Shown here in pieces: positions 39,289 to 49,500 of a stretch of 64,000 nt of DNA. The position numbers and the translations under genes are program-made. The notes below the pieces were generated by a model. It was not told the DNA's origin and did not search any database. It saw only the letters and a program-made list of their open reading frames with translations. Positions within the stretch are counted from its first letter, which is position 1. Each line of letters starts with the position of its first letter. The stretch covers positions 150,001 through 214,000 of the forward strand of contig WBZZ01005603.1 of assembly GCA_019918135.1 (NCBI GenBank), in the 5' to 3' direction. This DNA is from Paulinella micropora (Eukaryota; Cercozoa; Imbricatea; Euglyphida; Paulinellidae).

Positions 39289-40539
39289 ATGTTTTGCGCG
39301 TGGCTTGCCGTGTCGCACTTGAGCCCTGGCGGTACGCTGAGTCTACTGGGCGATTTGTTGCGACAGCGTTTGCAGGCAGAGATGCGGGTGCCGGGCTGGA
39401 CGGATTACTACGGCTGGAACTACGAATCTGCGGTAGCGCTGGAAGCGTTGCGTAACCCGCCCTGGGACGCGGCCGCCGCAGTCGATAGTCTGCTAGGTTC
39501 CAAGGCGCTGGCGCCCGGGCAGCCGGGGTGGTGGATAGCGCGGCACTTTCCTGTGACGTTTATGTGGACTGGCGGAGACAGGATCGGGCTGTTTGGCAGC
39601 CTGTTCCGTGACGTGGACGTCGAGGGCGCGCGGGGCGTGTATTGCTACGCCCTCCATGGCGTGCGGCACTGGCAGCGGCACACCAGCTGGACGGGGCTCT
39701 TGACGCGAGGCTTTGGCAGCAGCTGCGGGCCCTGCAGACGGTGGCTGTGGCTGGATGACGTGTATATGGCGGGCGCTCCGCTGCTTGCCGACTACCCCGA
39801 CGAAGCTTGGGCCATGCTGGCGCAGGCCAGGCAGGCGTTCGTAGACCCGGTGGACCAGCTGTGGTGGCACGGGCGGTGCGCCACCACGGGCGCCACCAAC
39901 GGCGTCAAGTGGGGGAGAGCCAATGCCTGGGCGCTGCTGGCGCTGGCCCGTTACGTGGTGCGCACTAGCGACAGCCGAGGGATTGAGTGGCTGCAGCAGG
40001 ACCTGCTGGCGCTTTCGAGCTGGCAGCGCTCGTCAGGCGCCTTTGGCAACATCGTGAACGAGACGAGCAGCCCGGACGAGAGCAGCCTGACCAGCGTATA
40101 CGTCTACGCCGTGGCCGTGCTGGAACGTGCCCTCCGGGGCCGGGGGGAAGATCTGCGCAACCGAGCGCTGGCAGCGCTTGGCTGGCTGAATACGCGGCGT
40201 ACGCGCGGTCTCCGATTAAGCGACAGTTGTCCGGCTACGGGTTTGTCCAGGCAGGCGCACTACAGCCGGCAGGTGTCGGGGGCGAGGTTGACGACGGGGC
40301 CCGCGGTGGCCCTGGCTGCGTGGGCGCGCGTGGGCGAGGTGCTTCTGCACAATGCAAGCGCCATGCACTACGTATACCAAAGTGCGGCATGGGCACAAGC
40401 AACAAGAGAAGACCCCTGTGGCTCGCAACCCCCGGCAATCGCGTCTCTCTTTTACGTCCTGGTCGTGCTCGGCGGCCTCGTCGTCGTCGCCGTCTGCGGC
40501 GGCTGCTGTTGCTGCTGGAGAAGGAAGCGCCGAGGGTAG
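39289..40539 (+). CDS. GH88/GH105-like glycoside hydrolase with membrane tail
   Basis: 416 aa from ATG 39,289. WLWLDDVYMAGAPLL and GVKWGRANAWALLAL match the acidic active-site loop and the GRGNGW block of unsaturated glucuronyl/galacturonyl hydrolases, an alpha6/alpha6 barrel family that trims unsaturated uronic acids from polysaccharide fragments. Residues near 385-405 form a membrane helix (IASLFYVLVVLGGLVVVAVC) followed by a CGGCCCCWRRKRRG tail, so the enzyme is anchored with the catalytic part outside. The first 20 residues are only weakly hydrophobic, so the signal is unclear. A polysaccharide-degrading surface enzyme fits virion entry, release or host wall processing; this role is inferred. 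AATAAA lies about 120 bases after the stop. Confidence 0.8.
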   Translation: MFCAWLAVSHLSPGGTLSLLGDLLRQRLQAEMRVPGWTDYYGWNYESAVALEALRNPPWDAAAAVDSLLGSKALAPGQPGWWIARHFPVTFMWTGGDRIGLFGSLFRDVDVEGARGVYCYALHGVRHWQRHTSWTGLLTRGFGSSCGPCRRWLWLDDVYMAGAPLLADYPDEAWAMLAQARQAFVDPVDQLWWHGRCATTGATNGVKWGRANAWALLALARYVVRTSDSRGIEWLQQDLLALSSWQRSSGAFGNIVNETSSPDESSLTSVYVYAVAVLERALRGRGEDLRNRALAALGWLNTRRTRGLRLSDSCPATGLSRQAHYSRQVSGARLTTGPAVALAAWARVGEVLLHNASAMHYVYQSAAWAQATREDPCGSQPPAIASLFYVLVVLGGLVVVAVCGGCCCCWRRKRRG

Positions 40540-40682
40540 AAGGAACAGGGGGGAAGGGGGAAAGGGGGAAGGGGGGGGGGGCGTGCCCCAAGACCGGAGG
40601 CCGCCCGCCTGCCCCTTTCCCCCCCCGTTTTTGGGCAAGAGGTGTGCTTTTTTTTTGTAATAATAAAACCAGAGTCAGAGTC
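40540..40682 (+). promoter_or_regulatory. G tract, AATAAA and start region of the TPR gene
   Basis: A purine-rich then C-rich stretch, a T run, and aataataaaacc (AATAAA 40,662-40,667), which can end the GH105-like transcript 15 bases before the TPR start codon. The two transcripts must be tightly packed. Confidence 0.45.
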
Positions 40683-41432
40683 ATGGCCTTGGCGGACGCT
40701 CAGGCTTCACAGGAAGAGGAAGGGAGTGATAGCGACGATGACGACGACGACAAATTAGAGAGCTTGGCTTACAGATTGCATCACAGTGGGCAGCACGCGG
40801 AAGCGGAACCTCTGTACCGGCGTCTCTTGAACGGGCGCCGGGCTACTCTGGGCGCGGAACACACGCTCACCGCCGACACTATGGACAATCTAGCGCAGGT
40901 CTTACATGATCACGGGCATTGGGAAGAGGCCGAGCAACTCTACCGCGAGGCTCTGGTTGTACGAGAAGCTAGGCTGGGGCGGCACGCCGCCGCGACGCTA
41001 CGGTCTCGTAATAACATCGCCTCCTTGCTAGAAGCAAAAGGCGACCTGAAACGGGCAGAGGAGTTGTTCCAGAGCGTTCTAGTGGAGCAGGAGTTGATCT
41101 TAGGCAAGTGGCACGAGCACACCTTAATAACCGTGTACAATCTAGCCAGCGTGCTGGCGCAGCTGGGGCGGCGCGCACAGGCCGCGTCTTTCTTTTGGCG
41201 AGAATTAATCGGCACCGAAAGGCGCTTGGGCCTGGACCACGAAGAAACGAAATTTTCGGCGGAGGGGCTCGCAGAGTTCATGGCTTCGTTGGGTTTCACA
41301 GATGAAGCCCGGAGGCTTGCTAGACATTACCGAATCGCGCCCATTTGGCCCCCTCTGCTCAGCACCCCCGCGGGCGCTCGGCCGGGTCGGGCAGAACCGG
41401 GGCGCAGCCGTGCGGCAAAGTGTATTTGCTAG
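40683..41432 (+). CDS. Kinesin-light-chain-type TPR protein
   Basis: 249 aa. An acidic head (EEEGSDSDDDDDD) is followed by four 42-residue tetratricopeptide units of the kinesin light chain/NB-ARC type (HAEAEPLYRRLL, WEEAEQLYREALVVREARLG, LKRAEELFQSVLVEQELILG, AQAASFFWRELIGTERRLG). TPR solenoids hold peptide ligands or assemble complexes. The C-terminus is Pro/Ala/Arg-rich. Stop at 41,432 is followed at once by AATAAA. Such proteins are common in bacteria, algae and large viruses; the partner is unknown. Confidence 0.85.
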   Translation: MALADAQASQEEEGSDSDDDDDDKLESLAYRLHHSGQHAEAEPLYRRLLNGRRATLGAEHTLTADTMDNLAQVLHDHGHWEEAEQLYREALVVREARLGRHAAATLRSRNNIASLLEAKGDLKRAEELFQSVLVEQELILGKWHEHTLITVYNLASVLAQLGRRAQAASFFWRELIGTERRLGLDHEETKFSAEGLAEFMASLGFTDEARRLARHYRIAPIWPPLLSTPAGARPGRAEPGRSRAAKCIC

Positions 41433-41547
41433 AATAAAACTTTAATTACAAGGGAAAAGAAACCAACAACAACAACAAAAAAAAAAAAAAAACACACACA
41501 CACTCGTACAATTGCAGGGATGAATTGTAGTAGTACTGTGCAGAGTT
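41433..41547. terminator. Convergent 3' region
   Basis: aataaaactttaattac directly after the TPR stop, then an AC/A-rich run. It also serves as the 3' end of the reverse gene that stops at 41,548. Confidence 0.5.
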
Positions 41548-42036
41548 CTATTCCGTGCTGGCCCCGGCTGCACCAGCACCGGGCTCGTAGCCACAGGCGC
41601 ACACGTTTCCCGAGGAGCACCACTCTCCGCACCCCTCGCAGGGTTTCATGCTACAAGCCTCGCAGCCCCTTCCCCGGGTCGCGCACATGTTGGCTTCCAA
41701 CACTTCGGCGATGGAAGCGGCGCCTATGATTACTTGCAGCAGATCCCGGTTCAAGGCGCGCAGCTTTTCCTCACCCTGGCAGCTAGCTACTCGTTGGCAT
41801 AGTTTGGCGAGATCTTCTTCTTGGGCTGCCGTTTCTTTGTACAGCTTCCTGCACGCTCCGCGTTGATCGGACCAGGCCTTGTTGACGCTGGCGCTCCCTC
41901 GTAGCACAAGGGCCAAGACTTCAGCGCTCGATGCCTGCTGCTCGATTGGCTCTTCTTTGGTGTTTTCAGAGAGCTTTTGTTTCTTTACGGGGCTAGCTGC
42001 CCCGCCTTTGTTCTCTGCGTCTTCTCTTCGGCTCAT
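41548..42036 (-). CDS. Unknown protein with Cys-rich tail, 162 aa
   Basis: ATG 42,036. The N-terminus is basic and polar (KKQKLSENTKEEPIEQQ), which could act as a nuclear signal. A helical middle (SVNKAWSDQRGACRKLYKET, LCQRVASCQGEEKLRALN) is followed by a tail with nine Cys (MCATRGRGCEACSMKPCEGCGEW... CACGY) in CxxC-like spacing, so a small zinc-binding domain is likely. No family recognised. It is divergent from the histone-like gene. Confidence 0.65.
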   Translation of the reverse strand: MSRREDAENKGGAASPVKKQKLSENTKEEPIEQQASSAEVLALVLRGSASVNKAWSDQRGACRKLYKETAAQEEDLAKLCQRVASCQGEEKLRALNRDLLQVIIGAASIAEVLEANMCATRGRGCEACSMKPCEGCGEWCSSGNVCACGYEPGAGAAGASTE

Positions 42037-42397
42037 GTAAAAGTTGTCACGTGTTCAAAGAAAGGCACGCAAATTGAGAATCTCACCGACAAAAACTCTG
42101 ATGCCACGAACAGGGTTTTGTGGGTAAGGGGGGGGCGCCCCCCCCCCCCTCCCTACGTTTCTCTCTGTTTTCTCTGTCCCCCGCGGAGTTCCCCGCGGGG
42201 GGGAGGGAGGGGGAGAAGGAAGGGGAAGAGAGGGAGGGGGGGGGGGGAAGAAGGGGCGCCCCCCCCCCCGGTCGCACCCCTCTCCCCCCTCCCTCTCTTC
42301 TCCTCCCCTCTTCCCTTCCCGTTCGCTCTCATTCGGTGTCGAAAGAGATTCATCAGAAAGAAAGGGACGTCAAGAAAACAGGAGGAGGAGGAGATCA
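42037..42397. promoter_or_regulatory. Divergent promoter region of C- and CT-rich tracts
   Basis: Seen from either start codon the coding strand is C/CT-rich: ctccctctcttctcctcccc before 42,398 and the complement of the gggagggagggggagaagga run before 42,036. The middle contains two ggggcgcccc palindromes and an accidental frame. Function as promoter is inferred from position. Confidence 0.5.
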
Positions 42398-43052
42398 ATG
42401 GCCACGACTGCAACGCCTAGTGTTGTCAAAAAAGCCAAGAAAACCAAGCGCGCGCGCGGGTCCGAGAAGTCGGTGAGCGGGGCTGTGCGACACCGCAAGA
42501 AAAGCACTCCCGCCCTGAGATCTGGCGCCGTCCGAACTAAAAGAGTTGTGTCGTCAATGCAAGATTGGGCGGACGGGCGGCAAGGAGCTGCGGCGTCGCG
42601 TGACAGGCACGCTGGGGCTGTTTCTGCAGACCATGAACAAGGGCGTGGACCTGTACGCGCACAGCCGTGGCAGAAGCACCGCGACTGCACAGGACGTCGA
42701 CAGGGCCTACAAGCACTACTACGGACGGCGCCTGTATGGCTTGGGGGAAGAGGCGGAATTCCGGAGCCCACACAAGCGGCGCAAGGTGAGTACAAAGTCG
42801 CGCGAAGAAGAGGGCTCTGTGCCTCAGGAGCTAGGTGCAAGCGCGGGGGACGCCTCGGCAGCGCCAACGACCGCCGCGTCTGTCGTCGGCGACGCAGCGG
42901 CGCCTGGGGCTCCGGAGGAACCAAAGGAACCAAAGAAAGTTGAGGCAGCAGCGACAGAGGAGGGAGAGGAGGGAGAGGAGGCAGAGGAGGCAGAGGAGGC
43001 AGAGGAGGCAGAAGCCTCGCAAGAACCTTTGGAGCAGGAGGCCGGGGTTTGA
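42398..43052 (+). CDS. H4-like histone-fold protein, one frame break
   Basis: ATG 42,398 opens a basic tail (KKAKKTKRARGS... RHRKKSTPAL). At about 42,505-42,520 coding character shifts to a second frame that gives LAPSELKELCRQCKIG, FLQTMNKGVDLYAHSRGRST and ATAQDVDRAYKHYYGRRLYG. These align with histone H4 alpha-1 (KPAIRRLARRGGVKRI), alpha-2 with loop 2 (VFLENVIRDAVTYTEH) and alpha-3 with the end ([20 protein letters not shown]). After the fold comes a basic patch and a long acidic Glu/Ala tail, absent from H4. Viral histones can package viral DNA. Whether the break is real or an assembly indel is open. Confidence 0.7.
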
Positions 43053-43143
43053 GAAGAAGCTTGGGGCTTTGTTTTCTTCGTCAGGATCTTTTTTATTAAA
43101 AGGACTGTTTCTGGCATTTGCTACTCATTCTTAATACTAATCC
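43053..43143. terminator. Convergent 3' region with ttttttattaaaag
   Basis: An AT-rich near-palindrome (43,089-43,102) gives ATTAAA on the forward strand and AATAAA on the reverse, serving the histone-like gene and the reverse gene ending at 43,144. Confidence 0.5.
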
Positions 43144-43890
43144 TTAATTACGGGACGGGCCCCCCTCTATACCATTCGAAATATTAGTGTTACTATTATC
43201 ACGTCTGCTGCTGCTGCTGGTCAAGGGGACTGCTTCATCGTCAGTAGAACGGTGGTCGTTCATGAAGAAGCTTGCGGCGTGAGCAAAGTTTAGGCTCATG
43301 CCGAAGGCGTTGGCCAAGATAAACATGAGGTTGGCGCAGAATCTGCCCAAGTCGGCAGCGTTGAATTTGTCGCAGCTGGTGTCCGGGCTGGCACTGGAGA
43401 GGTAGCAGTCCGTGCAAACGACATCGCTACTAGTAGGAGAACCACGTCGCAGAGAGACTAGCCAGGACTCCGTCGTCGAGTTGTCGTTGCTGCCGCCGGA
43501 GTTGGATTGCGCCTCTTTGAAAAGGGAAATTCCCACAGCCAGAATAATGATGCAGGGAATGAGGATAGTTATATGCAACATGTAAGCCTTCACTTGGTAA
43601 TAGTAAAAAGCTAGGCCCTTGGAAGAGCTATGTTCGTTTTTAAATTTCTTTGGCGCAAGGCAGAGAAAGCTGCCAAAAATACAAACGAACCAAATGGATG
43701 ACAGGACTAAACTAGTTATGTTTAAGCCCTCGCTTGCCCGGTCATTGGCTTCCTGGTTGTCGACTTCTTTCCCATTCAAGTTAATGGCGGCAAAGATGAC
43801 ACAAGTCAACTGCAGGGCCATCCATAGCAAAATTATTACAATACTCGAGCCGTATCCACAAAAGTTGCTGAGCACGTTTTCTAGAGCCAA
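43144..43890 (-). CDS. Four-TM membrane protein
   Basis: Four hydrophobic segments: SIVIILLWMALQLTCVIFAA, ITSLVLSSIWFVCIFGSFLC, LHITILIPCIIILAVGISLF and FCANLMFILANAFGMSLNFA. Between the third and fourth lies an outside loop with N-glycosylation sites (NDNSTT) and four Cys (CTDCYLSSASPDTSC), a tetraspan layout reminiscent of tetraspanins, but the CCG motif is not seen. The frame opens with TTG at 43,890 and has no upstream ATG before a stop, so the true start may be a short upstream exon or lie beyond a frame break. The tail is Ser/Asn-rich. Confidence 0.7.
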   Translation of the reverse strand: MALENVLSNFCGYGSSIVIILLWMALQLTCVIFAAINLNGKEVDNQEANDRASEGLNITSLVLSSIWFVCIFGSFLCLAPKKFKNEHSSSKGLAFYYYQVKAYMLHITILIPCIIILAVGISLFKEAQSNSGGSNDNSTTESWLVSLRRGSPTSSDVVCTDCYLSSASPDTSCDKFNAADLGRFCANLMFILANAFGMSLNFAHAASFFMNDHRSTDDEAVPLTSSSSRRDNSNTNISNGIEGGPSRN

Positions 43891-44263
43891 CGTGCTCCCA
43901 AGACCGCAGAATCAGTCCATTTGTGGCATCTCTAACGTCAAAAGGCTTGCGTCTCTTTTGTTGGTGGGGGGAGAGGGGGGAGGGGGGGAGGGGGCGATGT
44001 TCGGACCACCGATTAGGGCTTTAGTAGTGCTTTGTCTGCGGAGGGTCCAGCTTTCCCTCTCTGATTTCTTTTTACTACTAGTATGGCAGACTAGTATCCC
44101 TTCCCCCCTCCCCGACAAAAACCCAGAGCCCTTTCTTCCCCTCTCCCCCCCCCCCCTCCTTCTTCTCTCTCTTCCCTCCCACTCCTCCTCCTCCGTTCCC
44201 CTTCTGTTTCTCTCTCTCTCTCTCCCCCCCCCCCTCCGTCTCTCTTTTCTTTCTTTCTATCTC
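43891..44263. promoter_or_regulatory. Pyrimidine-rich spacer
   Basis: The part next to 43,890 is C-rich on the reverse strand, as expected upstream of that gene. The rest (44,100-44,265) is a CT-rich forward run with ccccccccctcc and ctctctct blocks, 3' of the capping-enzyme gene. No gene seen. Confidence 0.45.
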
Positions 44264-46225
44264 CTAGGCAAGTGTTAGCGGTGTGGGTGCTGGAAGCATG
44301 TTTGTGAAGGCCTCTAGTGTAAACTTAGCAGCCGAAGCACGAAGGGCCTGCATAACGGTGGTGTGAAAGTTGCCGCTGTCCTTGTGGCGGACGGTGAGTA
44401 GCTGAAGGTCATCGCCGTCTTGGAAACCCAGCTCCCAAACTGAGCCCTCCTGCAACAGCGAGTCACGCGCTTCTGCACCTGCCCCTGCGGGCAGGTGCAG
44501 GATGGGGCAGCTGGGAGAGTGACGGGGCAACGGCGCGCCGACGGAGCGTCGGCCTGCGGAGGGGGCCGCTCCATCCCCCACCAGAGGTCAGTCCACGGCA
44601 CAGCGTAGGCTAAGCCGAGCCTGGCCCCCTTCGTGCCAGGCTGTTCGTGGACACCGCACAGCCGAACAAAAAGACGCTGCCCCTTGAGCCCCCTTCTCAG
44701 ACGTAGTAGCTCCTGCACTACCTGTTGCGGAGTGCTGGTACTAGGACGCGGGTTTGGTGGTGTCTTGGAGGCGGGCACTCTGTGCCAACGCACAGGCCAA
44801 TTCTGGCTGCCGTCGGCGTGTGGGTCAAGGGGCATTCCTTCCAGGAAGAATTCCACTGGGACCCAGGCGCCCTTGGCGGCGACATACTTGCACTCGGCCC
44901 AGGCGCCGGGGAGGGAGGCGGCCCCGGGGTGGACGAGTTCGAGTTCATGGCGAGGGGTAGAAGTTGGCGGCTGGGTTGCTGCTGCTGCTGCTGCTGCTAC
45001 CGCTGCTGCTGGTGGCGGGCTGTCGTGCGTGCTGCCAGGCGGCCCAGTAAGCCAGCAGCACCTTGGCAGCGTGTCGCGTGGTGAGCGCCCAGTCAAAGAA
45101 GACCTCGCAGTGCAGATCCGTAGGATCGGCGTGCGCAGTTTGCAGCAGAGGGAAGCGGGCGCCCCACACGAGTCTCGGGGGGGCGGAGTCACCCGCCACA
45201 ACGGTCCTAAGCAGCAGCAGATCGACGGTGGGCGAAAACCTCCACTTGCGCAGCCCGGGTTGCGTGCCGGCGCGGTAGGGCGCGTCGGCGCGGGAAAATA
45301 CAAAGCCATCCACAGGGACCCACAGGCCGGTGCGAGCGTCCTGGCAGTGCCAGCGGTGGCCCCGACGCTCCGTCCGCGCCAGCAGCTCCTGCTGCAACCT
45401 GGCAAAAGGCTCGAAAGGCTTGCTTAGCAAGGTATTTAGTACGGGGTGCCGGACATTTTTTAGAATGTGTTTTAGTAGCGCGTCGCGCAGCCCCAGCCTG
45501 GCCTCAAAGGGCAGGTTGGTGTACGTGCGCTCGTTGCAGGCGAGCAGATCGCAGACCCGGTACAGTTTCTTGGCGGCGCTACGCGAAGGCTCGCTGTGCT
45601 GGATGAGCTGGACACACTCGGTGTCCAGGAGCAGAAAAAACGGCAGCCCGGGCACGTCGCCAAAGGGTGCCTCGGTGTCTAGCTCTTGGAAAAAGGGTTT
45701 GTCCCTGAACAACGCAAAGCATTTGCCGCGCAGATACACGAGGAAAGCGCGCGTCCCGTCGTCTTTGGGCGTTACCAGCCAGGGATTGGGGAGGGCTGCG
45801 CCGTCGGGTCCGTCGGCGGTTGCTCCGCACAGCCCCGCGAGCTCCGCGGGGCAGAGGTCGTTGGGCATGGCGAAAAAGGCACCGGGTGCGGCGTTATCGC
45901 GCAACCCTAGGACACGCCGCGCCAGCCGGGGGATGCTGCAACGCAGGGTCTCAATCCCCGCGGCATCTAGTTCTTCGGTACCAGCAACTAGCCAGTTGCT
46001 GTCGTCTAGCTCCCATGAAGAGCGGCGGAGCTTTTCCAGCTCCGGCACCTGCGGGATCCTGGCGCTCAGCGGTTCGCCCGCGGTGCGCAGGCTTTCCCAG
46101 GCAGACTCATAGACACGCAGCTCCTCTTGTGATAGCTTGGATGCCGGGCCACCAGCCTGGCCGTTACCTTTTTCTGCTCTCTGGCTAGCTTGAGGGGCTG
46201 CCGCCCTCTTGCGTTTGCCTTTCAT
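44264..46225 (-). CDS. mRNA-capping guanylyltransferase-like protein, frame breaks
   Basis: ATG 46,225 (MKGKRKRAAAPQ). The first frame to about 45,000 has the nucleotidyltransferase motifs in order: WLVTPKDDGTRAFL (motif I, KxDGxR; Lys carries GMP), PFFLLLDTECVQ (III), KLYRVCDLLA (IIIa), VPVDGFVFS (IV) and GLRKWRFSPTVDLL (V, KWKP-like). A trinucleotide (AGC) run then meets a frame change; the second frame reads AECKYVAAKGAWVPVEF and PVRWHRVPASKTPPN, like the OB-fold end with motif VI. A third part (44,264 to about 44,580) gives VWELGFQDGD and TVRHKDSGN. The enzyme adds GMP to 5' mRNA ends; large DNA viruses often carry it. The RNA triphosphatase and methyltransferase were not found. Confidence 0.75.
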
Positions 46226-46445
46226 GCCCGGAATCTGATACAACACACAGGAAAAGGGGGGGGGGGGGTGGAAGGAAAAGGGGAGGAGAGGGAGAAGGAG
46301 GGGAGGGGGGATGGGGGAATGGAGGGGGGAGAAAGAAGGAGAGGGGGAGGGAGAAGGAGGGGGGGGGGGGAGAAAGGGAAGCCTTTGGTTGGCCGACCGA
46401 GCAAAAAAAAAAAAAAAAACTACCAGACCTCAGCTTTTTTAATAA

Positions 46446-46493
<48 letters not shown>

Positions 46494-46504
46494 TACAACC
46501 AAGC
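46226..46504. promoter_or_regulatory. Promoter side of capping gene and poly-T tract
   Basis: 46,250-46,380 is purine-rich forward, hence CT-rich upstream of the reverse capping gene. A run of 43 T (46,450-46,492), preceded by ttttttaataaaaac, lies just downstream of the reverse 1188-aa gene and would encode a genomic poly(A) next to its ATTAAA signal. Confidence 0.55.
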
Positions 46505-49500
46505 TTAGAGGCGCTGCTCTCGGAGAAAGTGAGCTAATAAAGAAAAACCAGGTGTCCCAGCCACGGAGGGTCCTGACCCTAGATCGTCGGCTGCCGAAGC
46601 ATGTTTTTTTCTTTTACTCGGCCGCACCGGGTTTAGAAGTCCACGTAGAATCTTTGCCATCTGTTCATCAATCCCCGGGCTCATATCTACCACGGCGCCT
46701 AGTGTCTGTGTCTCTGGCGCGCCAGTAAGCGGCGTGGGGGGGGGGGGCGAGGGGTCGGCAGGGCACGGAGGCGGGGTCGCGGCGCGCGCGGTCCGGGGTG
46801 GATGACGGAACTGCCTCTTTTTTGCACGACGAGAGCGCGGGGGCGGTGGTGTGGGGGGTTTGCGCGCACGTGCTGCACTGTCGTCGTCGTCGACGGCGTC
46901 GTCGTCGCTGTTCATGTCATCTTTAGCTTCTTCTTCTTCAGCGTCAAGGTCGTCGTCTTCTTGTTCTTCCGCCAGCTGTGTCCGCGTGGGCAGGCTGATG
47001 TAAGAGTCTTGCCCCTTAAGCGCAGCGCTCTTGGACAGATAAGCGTGCCTTTTCTCGGCTGGGAGCCCTCCCAGAGTGGTAGCGAGATGGTTGAACCAAG
47101 CTAGGTATTTCCCGTTGTCGTCTGTGCGCGGCAGCACGGGCTCGTGTGAGCTTTGCAATGGCGCAAAGCCGCACAGGTACACGTAGTCACGGTCGGGGTT
47201 CGCGGGGTCGGGGACGAGCGCGCCGGAGGAACTTTCTCTTATACATCGAAGCCATTCCGGCCGAGGGGGTTGGCAGCTCAGCAGTGGCGCGATGCCGGGC
47301 GCGTGGGCGGCGCTAGGGACAAAGGCGGGGCCCCCGGGCGACGCGTTGTGCAAGGCACAGTCGATGGGGTAGAGCTTGCGTGCGTACAGTTCCCCGGCGG
47401 CCTGCGCCAAGGACCGCTGGGCATGTTGGGCCAAGCCCAAGAAAAAAGGGTGCTTGGTAAGCAAGCGGAGCAGCCTGCGGACTGGGTGATCGGCGTAATG
47501 AAGGGTTGGCTCCAGAGCGGAGGGGGTGGGTGGGGGGGGCCGCGGTGCCGCCCCCATGCTTAACTTGTAGTGAAACTCAAGCACGCTGAGGCCTGACGGG
47601 CTGGTGGTCCGGAGGTCTTGGCTGTGCTCCGAGAAGAGGCGACAGGCTTCGTCCTCGGCTAGGTATGCCAGCAGTTTGTAAAGCGAGCCGGGGGCTAGAC
47701 TCAGCCTGGCGCACAGAAAATCCAGCAGGGCCTTTTGGAAGTGCAGCTTGTTGCGTGCCGGCAGCTCCAGAGTGTACATGGATGAGGCCAGCAGCACTAG
47801 CTGCGCCAGCGCAAAGGGAGAAGACTCTGAGTGCGCTAGTTCGGGCGGCGGCAGGCCGTGGTCGCCCCAACTAGCAGGCCTGCGCGAGGCGCAGAGACAG
47901 CGGTAGCGCAGGGTCGTCCCCCCCGCCTTGAAGTCTTCTATGGGTTGCAGATCGGCCAGCGCCCGCTGGTAATCAAGTTCTGCATTGCCTTCCCGTTGCG
48001 GCTGGCGTGCCCGCCAGTCGGCAGCCCAGAGCTCGATGGTGGCCGAAGCCGATTTGGCTTCGGCCTTGTGCTCCGTGTGAGGCAGTCCGCTGTTTTCCGC
48101 CACCAAGGTTTTGAACTTGGAGGCCACCGTCGTCATGCACTGGGCAAGGCCACACTCCTGGGCCAACTCTGCAAAGGCCCTGCGAGTATCTTGCTTGGTT
48201 AGCTGCTTGTCTTTTTGCAACAGGGCCAAGTTCCGGGCAAAACTATCGCTTTTGTGCAGCTGGTCATTTTCGAGTTGTTGGAGTAGGTTGTAGGTTTGCA
48301 TGAGCTTGTACGTGCCCTCGGCCGCCTGCCGCGGCAGCTTGCCTACGTGCCACGTGCAAACCTTGTACAAGGCTCCCGTGCTTCTGTCGGTCGGCCAGCC
48401 GAGGCTGAACTCATTCCAGGGATATTCGAGGCGGGTATTCTTGGCAAAGTGCTGGCGCGCCCTGTCTTCCTCTACCGTATTTGCTACCAGCTGTACGTTG
48501 TAGACGGAGGTCGCCGTGGAGGTGGGGCAGCCGAGCTCCTGCCATACCAGCTCGGTCTCCTGGCGTTTGCCCCTCACACCGTTCTTCTCCCGACCGTAGA
48601 AATTGTGTGGAAACACTGCCAGCGTCTTACCCAGCCGAACAATCAGCTGCATCACGTCCTCCAACTTGTCCAGAAACCGGCCCTCCAGCTTTTTACCATC
48701 GGCCTCGTTATCCACGACTGGGGGCTGCTCCACGAGCCAGTTTGCCAGCAGCTGGTGATCGTTGGTCACGTAAAAAGTGTTGATGCAGAACAAGGAGGCG
48801 CGAGCAAAGGGCAGCGCCAATCTGTAGTTAAAGTCTCTACCAGACTGGACCCTACTGTACTGCGCCTTGTGCGGCTTGCGGGACCTCCTGGTAGCGGCCA
48901 GCCACAGGTGCTCGTTGTTGTCGTTGGTGTTGTTGCTGTCGCCCGCCGCTAACCACCGCGCAAGTCCCGTCGAGTACACAGTGTGCGCCGCCTCTAGCCA
49001 CTTGTCTAGCACCTTCTGCGTCTCCACGGACACATCCCCTAGCCCGGCCTGCCGGTACATCCAGGTGGACAAACGGACGTACCCCCCCTCGTCCTTCAGC
49101 TCGGACTCGCGCCCAGTCGTGCCGCTGGGAAGCTCCGGCTCGTTGGTGCGGGGGTTGTAACAGGTGCTAACGTTGCGATCAATGATAAACGTCTCCCCCA
49201 CGCGACCTCTCTCAGTCAACAACCTCCAGATACCCTTCAAGTACTTCACATCACAAGCTCGGTTGGCGCCGGACTGCTGCCCCCAGCAGATCTCCGACGA
49301 ACGCGTCACCACTATAGGGAGCTCTTCGGCGATGGGCACCAGTTCTATCTGCAGCGTCGCCCTGTAGTCATGGCCCGACACGTTCTTCCCCAGGTTGTAG
49401 GCCTTGAGCGGTAGCCCTGGCACGCGCAGAATGTTCAGGCACGGCGACTCCGCCAAATGGAAAGAACACAGCATGTACTTGGCGGGGTCGAAAGACCCCA

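Noticed and set aside
42546..43052. Histone-like frame as a stand-alone gene
   Set aside because: It would start at TTG and lack the basic tail present in the overlapping frame; a single gene with a frame break is more likely.
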